Shown: positions 30,360 through 42,081 of the stretch, in pieces
How positions within the stretch are numbered: position 1 is the first letter of the stretch
Layout: the number at the start of each line of letters is the position of its first letter
Assembly (NCBI RefSeq): GCF_026104355.1
Contig: NZ_CP110535.1
Coordinates: forward strand, 372,001 to 436,000
Source of the DNA: Halomonas sp. BDJS001
GTDB lineage: Bacteria > Pseudomonadota > Gammaproteobacteria > Pseudomonadales > Halomonadaceae
DNA: 64,000 bases
Reading direction: 5' to 3'
Program-made: the position numbers and the translations under genes
The notes under the pieces: model-generated
What the model was told of the DNA's origin: nothing
The model's input: only the letters and a program-made list of their open reading frames with translations
Database searches by the model: none

Positions 30360-30606
30360 AACGATGCGTCACAGTTAGTAAGCGTCCACAATGAATTACC
30401 TGATCAGATAGCTGTTGATGCGCAGTGATAAGCCAGACGTCTTCGGCGTTGCCTTATCACTGCGTATAGCAGTCGCTCTTTAACAATGTATATCATGCTG
30501 ACAAGAACACGCCGTAAGGTGTGCTTCTTAAATTGTGATACGTCTCAAGCGTATCCGGCAAAATAGAACGTTATCATTGCGACATCCAGACTCCTTCGGG
30601 TTATAG
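30360..30606 (+). other. 16S-23S spacer without tRNA
   Basis: About 247 bases. It contains a 12-bp hairpin CGCAGTGATAAG / CTTATCACTGCG (30420-30432 and 30453-30464), a boxA at 30475-30485, and the 5' arm of the 23S processing stem near 30588-30613. No tRNA-Ile, tRNA-Ala or tRNA-Glu cloverleaf was found. Confidence 0.8.
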
Positions 30607-33496
<2,890 letters not shown>

Positions 33497-33640
33497 ATAA
33501 CACCCAAGGGGTCTGGTCGTGATGATGACGTCAATGAAAAAGCCGGATACGCAGCGTGTGGCCCCAGCGACATAACGCCAGGGCGGCAAGCAATGAGACG
33601 CACACAATTTAATAGTCAGCATGATATGCATTAACAGTTA

Positions 33641-33759
33641 CGCCTGACGACCATAGCATGCGTGAACCACCTGATCCCTTGCCGAACTCAGAAGTGAAAC
33701 CGCTTAGCGCCGATGGTAGTGTGGGGTCTCCCCATGCGAGAGTAGGACATCGTCAGGCA
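33641..33759 (+). rRNA. rrf: 5S ribosomal RNA
   Basis: About 119 nt. Terminal stem GCCTGACG / CGTCAGGC closes it, and the CCGAACTCAGAAGTGAAAC and CGCCGATGGTAGTGTGGGG blocks are diagnostic. It follows 23S by 144 bases with no tRNA between. Confidence 0.97.
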
Positions 33760-33768
33760 CTTATTATG

Positions 33769-33806
33769 AAAAATCCCCCGGGGCTTGCGCCTTGGGGGAT
33801 TTTTTT
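33769..33806 (+). terminator. Rho-independent terminator of the rRNA operon
   Basis: 11-bp stem AAAAATCCCCC / GGGGGATTTTT (33769-33779 and 33794-33804), extended by further T residues. A short CCTCACA x3 tandem run (33808-33828) follows and has no obvious role. Confidence 0.93.
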
Positions 33807-33900
33807 GCCTCACACCTCACACCTCACACCGCTCACCTCACCCTAACGTACGGTTTTCCGGCGTTTTATGTCAGAATGCACTCCTCTAGGAGGAATGCCC

Positions 33901-35232
33901 ATGACTCAGATGCGCTGGGAGCAGTTGCTTTCCCCACGTCGTCTTCACGACCAACGCTCAACAAGCACCCGCGAAATCGGCCGTAGTCCGTTTCATAAGG
34001 ATCACGACCGAATTGTTTTCTCCGGTTCGTTTAGGCGCCTTGGGCGCAAAACCCAGGTGCATCCGCTGACCGAAAACGATCATATCCATACTCGCTTAAC
34101 TCACTCGCTAGAGGTTGGATGTGTAGGCCGCTCTCTGGGGATGATTGTGGGTGAACTGCTGCATGATCGTTTGCCTGAATGGATCACCCCTGCGGATCTT
34201 GGCGTCATTATACAAACGGCATGCCTTGGCCATGACATTGGTAATCCCCCTTTTGGTCATGCCGGCGAGTATGCTATTCGCGATTGGTTTCAGCGAGCTC
34301 AAAGCAGCGGGCTGTTAGAAGGTCTTTCAGACGCTGAGCGCGAGGATCTGCTGACCTACGAAGGTAACGCCCAAGGCTTTCGGGTAATTACCCAGATCGA
34401 ATATAACCAGTTTAATGGCGGCATGCGGCTATCAGCGGCCACACTGGGGGCGCTGCTTAAATATCCTTGGACCGTTCGCTACAGCGGGCGTGCAGGCAAG
34501 TTTGGCGCCTACCAGTCAGAGCAGGCGCTGCTCAAAGAGGTGGCTGAAGCGGTAGGCTTATTACCCCAGGGCGAACAGCGCTGGTGTCGCCATCCACTGG
34601 CTTGGCTTGTCGAAGCCGCTGATGATATCTGCTATGCCCTCCTGGATCTGGAAGACGGTTTGGAAATGGGCATCCTGCGTTATGAAGAAGTAGTCGAAAT
34701 ACTTCGCCAGATTGCCGGCGAGTTTCCGCCCGAATATGCCGATATGCAGGCCCGCAATGTGTCCCAGCGTCGCCGTATTGCGCTACTAAGAGGCGCGGCC
34801 ATGGAGCGCGCGGTTAATGATGTCGGCGCGGTGTTCGTGCAGCATGAGCAGGCTCTGCTGAGCGGCACGCTCAGCGATGACCTTTTAGAGCTGTGCCACC
34901 CTGATCTGGGGTGGGGCGTTCAGGCGGCGAAGCAGTTGGCTCGAGAGCGCATTTTTCAGAATGAGCGTAAGGCAAAGCTGGAGATAGGCGCTTATACGAC
35001 GCTGGGTATTCTGTTGGAAGCCTTTATTGGCGCTGCGCACGAGCTTCACCATACAGGGCATTCATCGTTTAAACACCAGCGTGTATTGGCCCTGATAGGA
35101 GAAAACACTCCCCAGCCATCTTGGCCGCTCTACGATAGCTATCGGCGAATGCTGGACTTTATCGGTGGGATGACAGACCACTACGCGGTGGATCTAGCCC
35201 AGGAGATGGGCGGCCGTCTGCGCGGTGATTGA
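33901..35232 (+). CDS. dgt: Deoxyguanosinetriphosphate triphosphohydrolase-like protein
   Basis: 443 residues of the HD-domain dNTPase family. The metal ligands are in HTRLTHSLEVG near residue 62 and ACLGHDIGNPPFGHAGE near 113 (HD pair), with a downstream EAADDICYALLDLEDG block near 240 that supplies the last aspartate. It removes triphosphate from dNTPs, mainly dGTP, and is also known to limit foreign DNA replication in some bacteria. ATG 33901 is chosen because AGGAGG lies seven bases before it; ATG 33895 and earlier starts are badly spaced. Confidence 0.9.
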   Translation: MTQMRWEQLLSPRRLHDQRSTSTREIGRSPFHKDHDRIVFSGSFRRLGRKTQVHPLTENDHIHTRLTHSLEVGCVGRSLGMIVGELLHDRLPEWITPADLGVIIQTACLGHDIGNPPFGHAGEYAIRDWFQRAQSSGLLEGLSDAEREDLLTYEGNAQGFRVITQIEYNQFNGGMRLSAATLGALLKYPWTVRYSGRAGKFGAYQSEQALLKEVAEAVGLLPQGEQRWCRHPLAWLVEAADDICYALLDLEDGLEMGILRYEEVVEILRQIAGEFPPEYADMQARNVSQRRRIALLRGAAMERAVNDVGAVFVQHEQALLSGTLSDDLLELCHPDLGWGVQAAKQLARERIFQNERKAKLEIGAYTTLGILLEAFIGAAHELHHTGHSSFKHQRVLALIGENTPQPSWPLYDSYRRMLDFIGGMTDHYAVDLAQEMGGRLRGD

Positions 35233-35240
35233 GTACTGCG

Positions 35241-36149
35241 TTAAACCGAAGGTTGGCTCAGGTGCTTCAACTCCATCAACTGAGCGCGCTCAAGCAGCAC
35301 ATTAATGACCTTGTCATGGATGGCATCGTTGAGCGGGCCTGGGGTCAGCTCGGTTATCTGTTTTGCAAGCGTATCACCGCTAACTACCAGAATGTCCGGG
35401 GCGGCTTCGCTGTTATCTATTTTCCAACCCGGCAGCACCAATACGCCCCGTACGGGCACGGGCACACCGCAGCGTCGCTCAAGCCAGTGAGTTAGCCAGC
35501 TAACTCCCTGACGCGTTTTATGCAGCGGTCGACGCTCTTGCCAGTGTGGAAAGCGCAAGCGTTCGCGCTCCACTGCCACTGTGTTGAGCTCATTGCCATC
35601 GGTACCAATGGCAAGTGTCCTTGCCCGTGTCTCGACCACAAATACGCCATGAGGTGTTACGACGACGTGATCAATCGTGAAGCTATCGGTGGGCACATCG
35701 TGAAATACGTAGTAAGGGTGGGCGTCCGGGCGAACCAAGCGCTCAAGTTCCTGACCAACGGCGAGTTCGCAGGCTAAGCCTAATTTTAAGCGTCGAATAC
35801 GCTGATAGTCGCGTACCAGCAGCAGTGAAAACGCCAGTACAAGTAAGGTGCTGAGTAGACCATACAGTGCCCATTCGACCCAGTCTTGCCGCTCTACAAA
35901 CAGCATGCGCCCCATCCCGTAAACAAGCGGGGCGAGGCTGATAATGGGCCCTAATGCGCCATTTAAAAATAGGTTGGAAAACGCTTTGTCAAGACGCTGT
36001 CGCAGCGCTTGGCCCGGTTCATGAAGGGGAGCGTTGAAAGGGGAGTGAACGCGAGCATCATGCAGGCTGCGCAGCGCAAGGACAATACTGGCCATTGCTG
36101 CCATGGGGAATAGAAAGATCAGGGGTAGCACGTATTCCAGCCAAGCCAT
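35241..36149 (-). CDS. Membrane-anchored NERD domain protein
   Basis: 302 residues. Three hydrophobic segments (about 4-26, 60-80 and 92-112) precede a cytoplasmic NERD domain at about 128-240, with the core FTIDHVVVTPHGVFVVETRAR. NERD domains are thought to be nuclease-like (PD-(D/E)XK-related). Here the usual lysine after VVE is replaced (VETRA rather than VETK), so activity is open. The gene is convergent with dgt, ending eight bases from its stop. The function is unknown. Confidence 0.8.
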   Translation of the reverse strand: MAWLEYVLPLIFLFPMAAMASIVLALRSLHDARVHSPFNAPLHEPGQALRQRLDKAFSNLFLNGALGPIISLAPLVYGMGRMLFVERQDWVEWALYGLLSTLLVLAFSLLLVRDYQRIRRLKLGLACELAVGQELERLVRPDAHPYYVFHDVPTDSFTIDHVVVTPHGVFVVETRARTLAIGTDGNELNTVAVERERLRFPHWQERRPLHKTRQGVSWLTHWLERRCGVPVPVRGVLVLPGWKIDNSEAAPDILVVSGDTLAKQITELTPGPLNDAIHDKVINVLLERAQLMELKHLSQPSV

Positions 36150-36219
36150 TGCAGTGCCTTGCTCTATAGAGACTTATCCAGTAGTAAGCTCTGACGATAA
36201 GTCATAGTGGTGTAGAGGC

Positions 36220-36594
36220 CTAACCTCCAGCGAGTTTAACCTGGTAACCCAGATCGCTTAATGCTTGACGCAGGGTATCGCGATGATCGCCTTGAATTTC
36301 AATAACACCCTCTTTAACGGCTCCACCTGTTCCACAGCGTTTTTTAAGCGTTTTTGCCAAGGTTTTAAGCTCTTCGCTAGGCAGTGGAATGCCACTAATG
36401 GTCGTCACGCCTTTGCCTTTCCGGCCACTCGTTTCGCGGCGAATGCGTACAACGCCATCCAGTGCCGCTAGACGCTGCTGCTCACTCAGCTCATCGCAGT
36501 GGCAGGTATCAAGTGGTTCCCGGCAGGTAGGGCAAGTTTTGCCATGTTCGGTGGAGTAAACCAGACCACCGAGCTGGTCGCGTAAAGAGCCCAT
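36220..36594 (-). CDS. yciH: SUI1/YciH family translation initiation-like protein
   Basis: 124 residues. A small metal-site-like CPTCREPLDTCHC cluster lies near residue 22, and the SUI1 (eIF1-like) domain is at about 50-122, with VVRIRRETSGRKGKGVTTI, KKRCGTGGAVKEG and the IQGDHRD motif. Bacterial YciH resembles eIF1 and has been linked to start-codon checking and stress translation. ATG 36594 overlaps the stop of the HAD gene by one base and has the better-spaced GGGAGG site; ATG 36597 is possible. Confidence 0.93.
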   Translation of the reverse strand: MGSLRDQLGGLVYSTEHGKTCPTCREPLDTCHCDELSEQQRLAALDGVVRIRRETSGRKGKGVTTISGIPLPSEELKTLAKTLKKRCGTGGAVKEGVIEIQGDHRDTLRQALSDLGYQVKLAGG

Positions 36595-37295
36595 CATCCT
36601 CCTCCCATTGAGTGTTGAGGCACAGGGGTGTGCCAGTACTCACGCGTGAGTCGCTCCACCACAGCGGGTAGCTGATACATATTACTGATCATAATAGCGT
36701 TTTCAGGCGTTGTTTCAGCATCTGGGAAACGGTTTAAATGGATCACCGTCATCCCCGCTTGAAGCGCTGCGCGAACACCTACCAAGGCATCGTCTATGGC
36801 AATGCAGTCATGCGCTGAATAGCCCATGATACTCGCTGCATGTAGATGTAGACAGGGCTCGGGCTTCCAGCAATTGGCGGTATAGCCACTGAAAAAACGC
36901 TTGCCGAAGTAGCGGCTAAGCCCGGTCGCTTCTAAAGCCGTGTGAATTTTGCTTTCAGGCCCATTAGAAACCACTGCGCTGGGATACGCCGATAAAGTAT
37001 CCAGCGCTTCTTGGGCGCCGGGTATCGTAGTCAGCTCCTGGGCAAGCCGGGTGGCTAGATTGGCCCGCATAGAGGCTTCCATGCGGTCAAGTTGTTCAGG
37101 GTCAACCTCACCAAAGCGTTGTTGCAGTTCAGCAACGATGCGCCGAAAGCGCGCTCCGCGAAACTCGCCAAGATAATCACTAGACGCGAAAGGCAGGCCG
37201 ATTGAATTAAGACCGGTAGCCATCTCTTCGGCCAGAAGCGGTTCGCTATCGACAAGAGTGCCATCACAATCAAACAGCAAAAGTGGGAGCGGCAT
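36594..37295 (-). CDS. HAD family hydrolase (YieH-like phosphatase)
   Basis: 233 residues from MPLPLLLFDCDGTLVDSE, chosen for its AAGGAA site. The HAD motifs are complete: nucleophile Asp in FDCDGTLVDSE, motif II serine in AVVSNGPESK near 108, motif III lysine in CWKPEPCLH, and motif IV aspartates in IAIDDALVGVRAA. A helical cap lies between motifs I and II (subfamily IA). The likely role is hydrolysis of a small sugar or organic phosphate; the substrate is unknown. It overlaps yciH by one base. Confidence 0.88.
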   Translation of the reverse strand: MPLPLLLFDCDGTLVDSEPLLAEEMATGLNSIGLPFASSDYLGEFRGARFRRIVAELQQRFGEVDPEQLDRMEASMRANLATRLAQELTTIPGAQEALDTLSAYPSAVVSNGPESKIHTALEATGLSRYFGKRFFSGYTANCWKPEPCLHLHAASIMGYSAHDCIAIDDALVGVRAALQAGMTVIHLNRFPDAETTPENAIMISNMYQLPAVVERLTREYWHTPVPQHSMGGG

Positions 37296-37580
37296 TGTGG
37301 TTCCTTGCAGCGGCTTATGCACTGCCAGTATTAGTTGAAGCCATCCATACTGCTATTGAACGGGATTTTACGTCATTTGTGAACACTGTTTTGTTATTTT
37401 TTGCTTGCCTGAACACGACTCTTGAGCCAGCTTAAACGGCTACGCTCATTTTTCTGGCTTCTTTTATAAGCCATCTAGCGTCAGTGGTGCAGTTGTGCAA
37501 GCGTTGGAAATGGCCAAGCTGCGCCGAAGGGACGGTAGGGATACACTATCGAGTCATAAACACAACATGGAGAATGCCTA

Positions 37581-38006
37581 ATGCGATTAACCCCTTGGAT
37601 GCTACCTTTTGCGCTCAGCGCTGCTTTACTAACGACGACGGGCTATGCATTGGCCGATAGCCATGAGTCAGAGGGTGAGCAGCATGAGCCTTTGGATGAT
37701 GCAGCACTTGAAGAGGAGTACGGTATTAAAGCGGGGTCGGTGAAACGCGACGAGGATATGTCATCCAGTGATGCCGATGACACTGATGAACAGGCCCGCG
37801 CCCGTGAAGAGGAGGAGGAAGAAGAGAAAAATGAAGGGGTAGCCTCCAGCGAGGGCGAGGCTGACGTAGAACTAGAGCCTGGTAAGAGTGAGGAACGCAA
37901 TCCCGAAGCTGGTACGGGTGGCACTGGCAGCCCGGAAGACGCTATCCATAGCAGCGAAGAGGAAAATAGTGAAGATAACGAGGATGGCACCGACGACAGT
38001 GAGTAA
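37581..38006 (+). CDS. Exported, strongly acidic low-complexity protein
   Basis: 141 residues. A signal peptide (hydrophobic core, then GYALA before DSHESEG) is followed by about 115 residues rich in Glu, Asp and Ser, including EEEEEEE, with no hydrophobic core; the mature protein is almost certainly disordered. A GGAG site precedes the ATG. No family is recognised. Such extremely acidic secreted or periplasmic proteins fit a halophile and may bind cations or water, but this is inference. Codon use looks normal for the window. Confidence 0.75.
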   Translation: MRLTPWMLPFALSAALLTTTGYALADSHESEGEQHEPLDDAALEEEYGIKAGSVKRDEDMSSSDADDTDEQARAREEEEEEEKNEGVASSEGEADVELEPGKSEERNPEAGTGGTGSPEDAIHSSEEENSEDNEDGTDDSE

Positions 38007-38022
38007 CGTCAGTGCCTAAGCG

Positions 38023-38373
38023 CTACTTGGCGAGCCTGCGCGAGTTAGCGCTACTACGCTGGTGGTAAGGCTTCATTGTGCGCTGGCTGGTAACCCACCA
38101 GGGGGCTTGCTTACCGCTCATTGAGTTAAGCAGCGCTTTTTGCATGGCGAGGCCAGCCTCCATGCTGGCCTCGAGTTTTTCGGTGACCATGCGTTGGTTT
38201 TCTTGCATCATTTTGGGACTGAAAAACGGCTGTGTTTGCCATAAATGCTGTCGCATAGTGATTGTCGATAAAGACGTCGACCATAGCTCAAAGGCCATGA
38301 TGCCGACTTTCCATATATCGAACATCGCGACTGGGGTAGTCGGCATTAGGGACAGGGGAGTTGTCGATTTCAT
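38023..38373 (-). CDS. Small phasin-like protein of unknown function
   Basis: 116 residues, no signal peptide. The middle (about 18-90) is predicted helical and amphipathic (FDIWKVGIMAFELWSTSL, then ENQRMVTEKLEASMEAGLA), and the C-terminus is basic. This shape, with the METTLE-like amphipathic helix pattern and a TGC-rich palindrome upstream, recalls phasins, the coat proteins of polyhydroxyalkanoate granules, which Halomonas make. I see no decisive motif, so the call is tentative. AAGGAGG lies 11 bases before the ATG. Confidence 0.6.
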   Translation of the reverse strand: MKSTTPLSLMPTTPVAMFDIWKVGIMAFELWSTSLSTITMRQHLWQTQPFFSPKMMQENQRMVTEKLEASMEAGLAMQKALLNSMSGKQAPWWVTSQRTMKPYHQRSSANSRRLAK

Positions 38374-38438
38374 CAGCGTTGTGGCCTCCTTGCTGGAACA
38401 CGAGATGTCGTGGCCTCATCACCAGTGTTGGTGCATCA

Positions 38439-38455
38439 ATGCTGCATTGCAACAT
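38439..38455. promoter_or_regulatory. Palindromic operator candidate upstream of the phasin-like gene
   Basis: ATGCTGCA-T-TGCAACAT is a 17-bp palindrome with one mismatch, 66 bases before the ATG of the minus-strand gene. TGC-rich palindromes of this kind are bound by the PHA regulator PhaR in some bacteria; whether that applies here is inference. Confidence 0.45.
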
Positions 38456-38471
38456 CTATTTAATTAGCCAC

Positions 38472-38501
38472 AAAAAAAGACGACCGATTGGTCGTCTTTT
38501 T
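38472..38501 (-). terminator. Terminator of fba (works in both directions)
   Basis: 12-bp perfect stem AAAAAGACGACC / GGTCGTCTTTTT (38474-38485 and 38490-38501) with a 4-base loop. The A and T tracts on either side make it bidirectional; it lies 23 bases past the fba stop. Confidence 0.9.
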
Positions 38502-38523
38502 CGAAAGTGTGGCATTAATACGC

Positions 38524-39588
38524 TTACTTTACCTTAGGAGCCAGTTCGCCGCGCTCATAGCGCAGGAACATCTCTTCCAGGCTGATCGGTTTAATCTTAC
38601 TGGCATTGCCCGCCGTACCAAAGGCTTCGTAGCGAGCGATACATAGATCGCGCATGGCGGTAACGGTCTCTTTCAAGAACTTACGTGGGTCGAATTCAGA
38701 CGGGTTCTCCGCCAGGAAGCGGCGCACTGCACCGGTAGACGCCAAGCGCAGGTCGGTATCAATGTTGACCTTGCGCACGCCATGCTTGATACCCTCAACG
38801 ATTTCCTCGACGGGAACGCCGTACGTTTCGGGGATCTCACCGCCATACTGGTTAATCACTTCCAGCCACTCCTGGGGAACAGAAGAGGAGCCGTGCATGA
38901 CTAGATGAGTATCCGGAATGCGCGCGTGGATCTCTTTAATACGCTGGATGGAGAGCGTGTCGCCGGTAGGCGGCTTGGTGAATTTGTAAGCACCGTGGCT
39001 GGTGCCAATGGCAATCGCCAGCGCGTCCACGTGGGTGGCTTTAACAAACTCGGCGGCTTCTTCCGGGTCGGTCAGCAGCTGCTCCATATCCAGCTTGCCT
39101 TCCGCGCCGATGCCGTCTTCTTCACCGGCCATGCCGGTTTCCAGGCTGCCCAGGCAGCCCAACTCGCCCTCGACGGAAACGCCACAGGCGTGCGCCATTT
39201 CCACCGCGCGACGAGTAACGTTGACGTTATAGTCGTAGTCGGTGGGGGTTTTGCCATCCTCACCCAGCGAACCATCCATCATCACCGAGGAGAAGCCGAG
39301 CTGAATAGAGCGTTGGCAGATTGCAGGGCTAGTGCCGTGATCCTGGTGCATGACCACAGGAATATGTGGAAACTCTTCCACGGCCGCCAAAATCAGATGG
39401 CGCAGGAAAGGGGCCCCCGCGTACTTACGTGCACCGGCAGATGCTTGCACGATGACCGGCGAATCGGTGGCATCAGCGGCTTCCATAATGGCGCGCATCT
39501 GCTCAAGGTTATTGACGTTAAACGCCGGAATGCCGTAACCGTATTCGGCGGCGTGGTCGAGCATCTGGCGCATGCTGATCAAAGCCAT
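38524..39588 (-). CDS. fba: Class II fructose-bisphosphate aldolase
   Basis: 354 residues, the length of the CbbA-type class II group. Zinc ligands are in [10 protein letters not shown] near residue 80, and GTSHGAYKF near 198 and NIDTDLRLA near 275 bind phosphate. It splits fructose-1,6-bisphosphate into the two triose phosphates in glycolysis, or the reverse in gluconeogenesis. It is last in the tkt-lrgA-lrgB-epd-pgk-fba run. The 108-base gap from pgk could hold its own promoter. Confidence 0.96.
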   Translation of the reverse strand: MALISMRQMLDHAAEYGYGIPAFNVNNLEQMRAIMEAADATDSPVIVQASAGARKYAGAPFLRHLILAAVEEFPHIPVVMHQDHGTSPAICQRSIQLGFSSVMMDGSLGEDGKTPTDYDYNVNVTRRAVEMAHACGVSVEGELGCLGSLETGMAGEEDGIGAEGKLDMEQLLTDPEEAAEFVKATHVDALAIAIGTSHGAYKFTKPPTGDTLSIQRIKEIHARIPDTHLVMHGSSSVPQEWLEVINQYGGEIPETYGVPVEEIVEGIKHGVRKVNIDTDLRLASTGAVRRFLAENPSEFDPRKFLKETVTAMRDLCIARYEAFGTAGNASKIKPISLEEMFLRYERGELAPKVK

Positions 39589-39696
39589 GAAATTACCTTA
39601 TCTATGTGGTAGAGACTGGGTTGTCAAGATTGAGCTGTCAGTTTGAACGGTGATGAGCGTTCAGGTTCAAATCGTACTGTTTCAGGTCGGACAATG

Positions 39697-40866
39697 TTAA
39701 CCGCGTTTGGCGGCGGCTTCGAGTGCCTCAACGGCTGGCAACTGCTTGCCTTCGACATACTCAAGAAAGGCACCGCCGCCAGTAGAAATATATGAAACGC
39801 GATCCGCAATGGCATATTTATCAATGGCTGCTAAGGTATCGCCGCCGCCGGCAATAGAGAAACCTGCACTATCGGCGATGGCTTGAGCAAGCACCTGAGT
39901 GCCTTTACCAAACTGATCGATCTCAAAGACGCCAACCGGCCCATTCCATAAAATAGTGCCGGCGTCTTTGAGCATGCTGGCCAAATGTGCAGCGGTGTCT
40001 GGGCCAATATCCAGAATCATCTCATTGTCAGCCACCTGATCGACGGGCTTGACCACCGCTTTGGCCGATTCAGAAAATTCAGTGGCGACGACCACATCGG
40101 TCGGGAGTGGAATTGAGACCTTCTCCATCAGCGCTTTCGCTTGGCCCACCAAATCGGCTTCATGGAGCGATTTGCCGACATTGTATCCCGCGGCGGCAAT
40201 AAAGGTGTTGGCGATACCGCCGCCGACAATCAGTTGATCGCATTTTTCCGCCAGCGCGGTGAGTACATCCAGTTTGGTAGAGACCTTCGAGCCACCGACG
40301 ATGGCGGCCATGGGCCGGGCGGGATGCGCCAGCGCTTTTTCAAGGGCATCTAACTCTTGGGCCAGCAGAGGCCCCGCACAGGCGCTGGGGGCAAAACGCG
40401 CTACCCCATGGGTGGACGCCTGGGCGCGGTGGGCGGTGCCAAACGCATCCATGACAAAGAGATCGCACAGTGCGGCGTACTGTTTTGCCAGCTGCTCATC
40501 GTCTTTTTTCTCGCCGCTATTAAAGCGCACGTTCTCCAGCAGTACGACGTCGCCATTGGCGAGATCCAGCGTTTCACCGAGATAGGCTTTGATCAGCGGC
40601 ACAGGGCGGCCTAATAGTTCGCCTAAGTGCTCAGCCACCGGCGCGAGGGAGAATTCAGCAGCGGGTTCGCCTTCGGTAGGGCGCCCCAAGTGGCTCATCA
40701 GCATCACCTTCGCGCCCGCCTGCATGGCGGCTTGAATCGTTGGCAGCGCGGCCCGCAAGCGGGCGTCGCTGGAGACGCGGCCATGTTTGATAGGCACATT
40801 CAAATCTTCACGGATCAGCACGCGTTGCCCTTCCAGGGGAAGGTCAGTCATCTTTTTCACGTTCAT
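39697..40866 (-). CDS. pgk: Phosphoglycerate kinase
   Basis: 389 residues. N-terminal substrate motif [24 protein letters not shown] near residue 58, and the C-terminal nucleotide site [12 protein letters not shown] near 340 are all present. It makes ATP from 1,3-bisphosphoglycerate. I keep ATG 40866, since Pseudomonas Pgk has a comparable N-terminal extension, although ATG 40851 is possible and neither has a strong ribosome-binding site. It lies 72 bases after epd. Confidence 0.97.
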   Translation of the reverse strand: MNVKKMTDLPLEGQRVLIREDLNVPIKHGRVSSDARLRAALPTIQAAMQAGAKVMLMSHLGRPTEGEPAAEFSLAPVAEHLGELLGRPVPLIKAYLGETLDLANGDVVLLENVRFNSGEKKDDEQLAKQYAALCDLFVMDAFGTAHRAQASTHGVARFAPSACAGPLLAQELDALEKALAHPARPMAAIVGGSKVSTKLDVLTALAEKCDQLIVGGGIANTFIAAAGYNVGKSLHEADLVGQAKALMEKVSIPLPTDVVVATEFSESAKAVVKPVDQVADNEMILDIGPDTAAHLASMLKDAGTILWNGPVGVFEIDQFGKGTQVLAQAIADSAGFSIAGGGDTLAAIDKYAIADRVSYISTGGGAFLEYVEGKQLPAVEALEAAAKRG

Positions 40867-40938
40867 ATATGCGGTATCCTCGTGTGTATGTCGTTGAGTT
40901 AAATAGAAATAACTAATATAAAAAACGACTGTAACAGG

Positions 40939-41976
40939 TCATGTCTGAGCTGAAAGTCTGGCCAGTCGCTGGCTTATGTCGAGCATACGGTTAGCGAACC
41001 CCCACTCGTTGTCAAACCAGCACAGCAACTTGATAAGGCGTTTGCCAGCGACCCGGGTTTGAGTAGCGTCCAGGATGCCTGAGAGAGGGTCGTGATTAAA
41101 ATCAACCGACGCCATAGGGGCTTCAGTATAGCCAAGCACACCCTTTAAGCGCTGCTGGCTGGCGGCCAGCAGCAGTGTGTTGACATCGTCCCGGTGGGTA
41201 TCCCGGCTGACGGTGAGCGCCACGTCCATGGCCGAGACATTGATCGTGGGTACACGTACGTGCAGACACTCAAAGCGGCCCGCAAGATGGGGCATCAAGC
41301 GGCTGATGCCGAGCGCCAAGCCGGTATCCACCGGCACAATAGAGTGCATCGCCGAGCGGGTAAGACGCAGGTCGGTCTGGTGGTAGGCATCAATCACCGG
41401 CTGGTCGTTCATCGCCGAATGAATCGTCGTCGTCACACCATGCTCCAGGCCGAGTGCTTCGTCGAGGACGGTCAGTAGTGGCACCAGGCAGTTGGTCGTG
41501 CAGGAAGCGGCAGAGAGAATGCGCTGAGGCAGCGCTAGCTCGTTCTCATTGATGCCCCACACAATGGTGGCATCGACATCGTTCTCCGCTGGCTGGGAAA
41601 ACAGTAGCCGCTTGGCGCCAGCTTCCAGGTGTAACTCGGCGGTGGCGCGATCTTTAAAGCTTCCGGAGCACTCCAGCACCAGATCCACATCAAGCGCTTT
41701 CCAGGGTAGCTTGCGTGGGTCTTGCTCGCAGAGTACCTGGATGCGATGGCCGTCAACGATAAGGGCCTGGCCGTCGTTATCGACGTCACCGGGAAAGCGA
41801 CCATGGGTAGTGTCGTAACGGGTCAGGTACGTGATGGTCGCCAGATCAGACAATTCATTAATGGCCACCACTTCAAGCTCGGGGTGGTGCCGCTCAATGA
41901 GCGCCCGTAAGACGCACTGGCCGATGCGGCCGTAACCGTTAATGGCGATGCGATACCTGGGAGCAGAATTAGCCAT
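40939..41976 (-). CDS. epd: D-erythrose-4-phosphate dehydrogenase
   Basis: 345 residues of the GAPDH superfamily. Rossmann motif INGYGRIGQCVLRAL is near residue 12, the catalytic cysteine is in SAASCTTNCLVP near 158, and the catalytic histidine in TTIHSAMNDQPVIDAYH near 183. The IHSAMxDQxVIDAY block and CWFDNEWGFANRMLD match Epd more than glycolytic GapA. It oxidises erythrose-4-phosphate to 4-phosphoerythronate for pyridoxal phosphate synthesis. The tkt-epd-pgk-fba context supports this. Some GAPDH side activity is possible. Confidence 0.9.
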   Translation of the reverse strand: MANSAPRYRIAINGYGRIGQCVLRALIERHHPELEVVAINELSDLATITYLTRYDTTHGRFPGDVDNDGQALIVDGHRIQVLCEQDPRKLPWKALDVDLVLECSGSFKDRATAELHLEAGAKRLLFSQPAENDVDATIVWGINENELALPQRILSAASCTTNCLVPLLTVLDEALGLEHGVTTTIHSAMNDQPVIDAYHQTDLRLTRSAMHSIVPVDTGLALGISRLMPHLAGRFECLHVRVPTINVSAMDVALTVSRDTHRDDVNTLLLAASQQRLKGVLGYTEAPMASVDFNHDPLSGILDATQTRVAGKRLIKLLCWFDNEWGFANRMLDISQRLARLSAQT

Positions 41977-42081
41977 GCGGGGGAGTGGCTCTTAAAAGTG
42001 TTTCGATGATCGATAAAGTCGAGAACGCTTTGCGATGATAACGTATTTTAGCGGGCGATTCTCATCAACTGCCGTTGCCCA

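Noticed and set aside
30360-30606. tRNA gene in the 16S-23S spacer
   Set aside because: No cloverleaf, GTTCRANNC arm or anticodon arrangement was found; the stems present are a simple hairpin and the rRNA processing helix.
33808-33843. CCTCACA tandem run after the rRNA terminator
   Set aside because: Only three short units, probably simple slippage, and unlike the larger 13-16 bp arrays.
38905-39612. 235-codon plus-strand open frame opposite fba
   Set aside because: Shadow of the aldolase gene, with no independent support.
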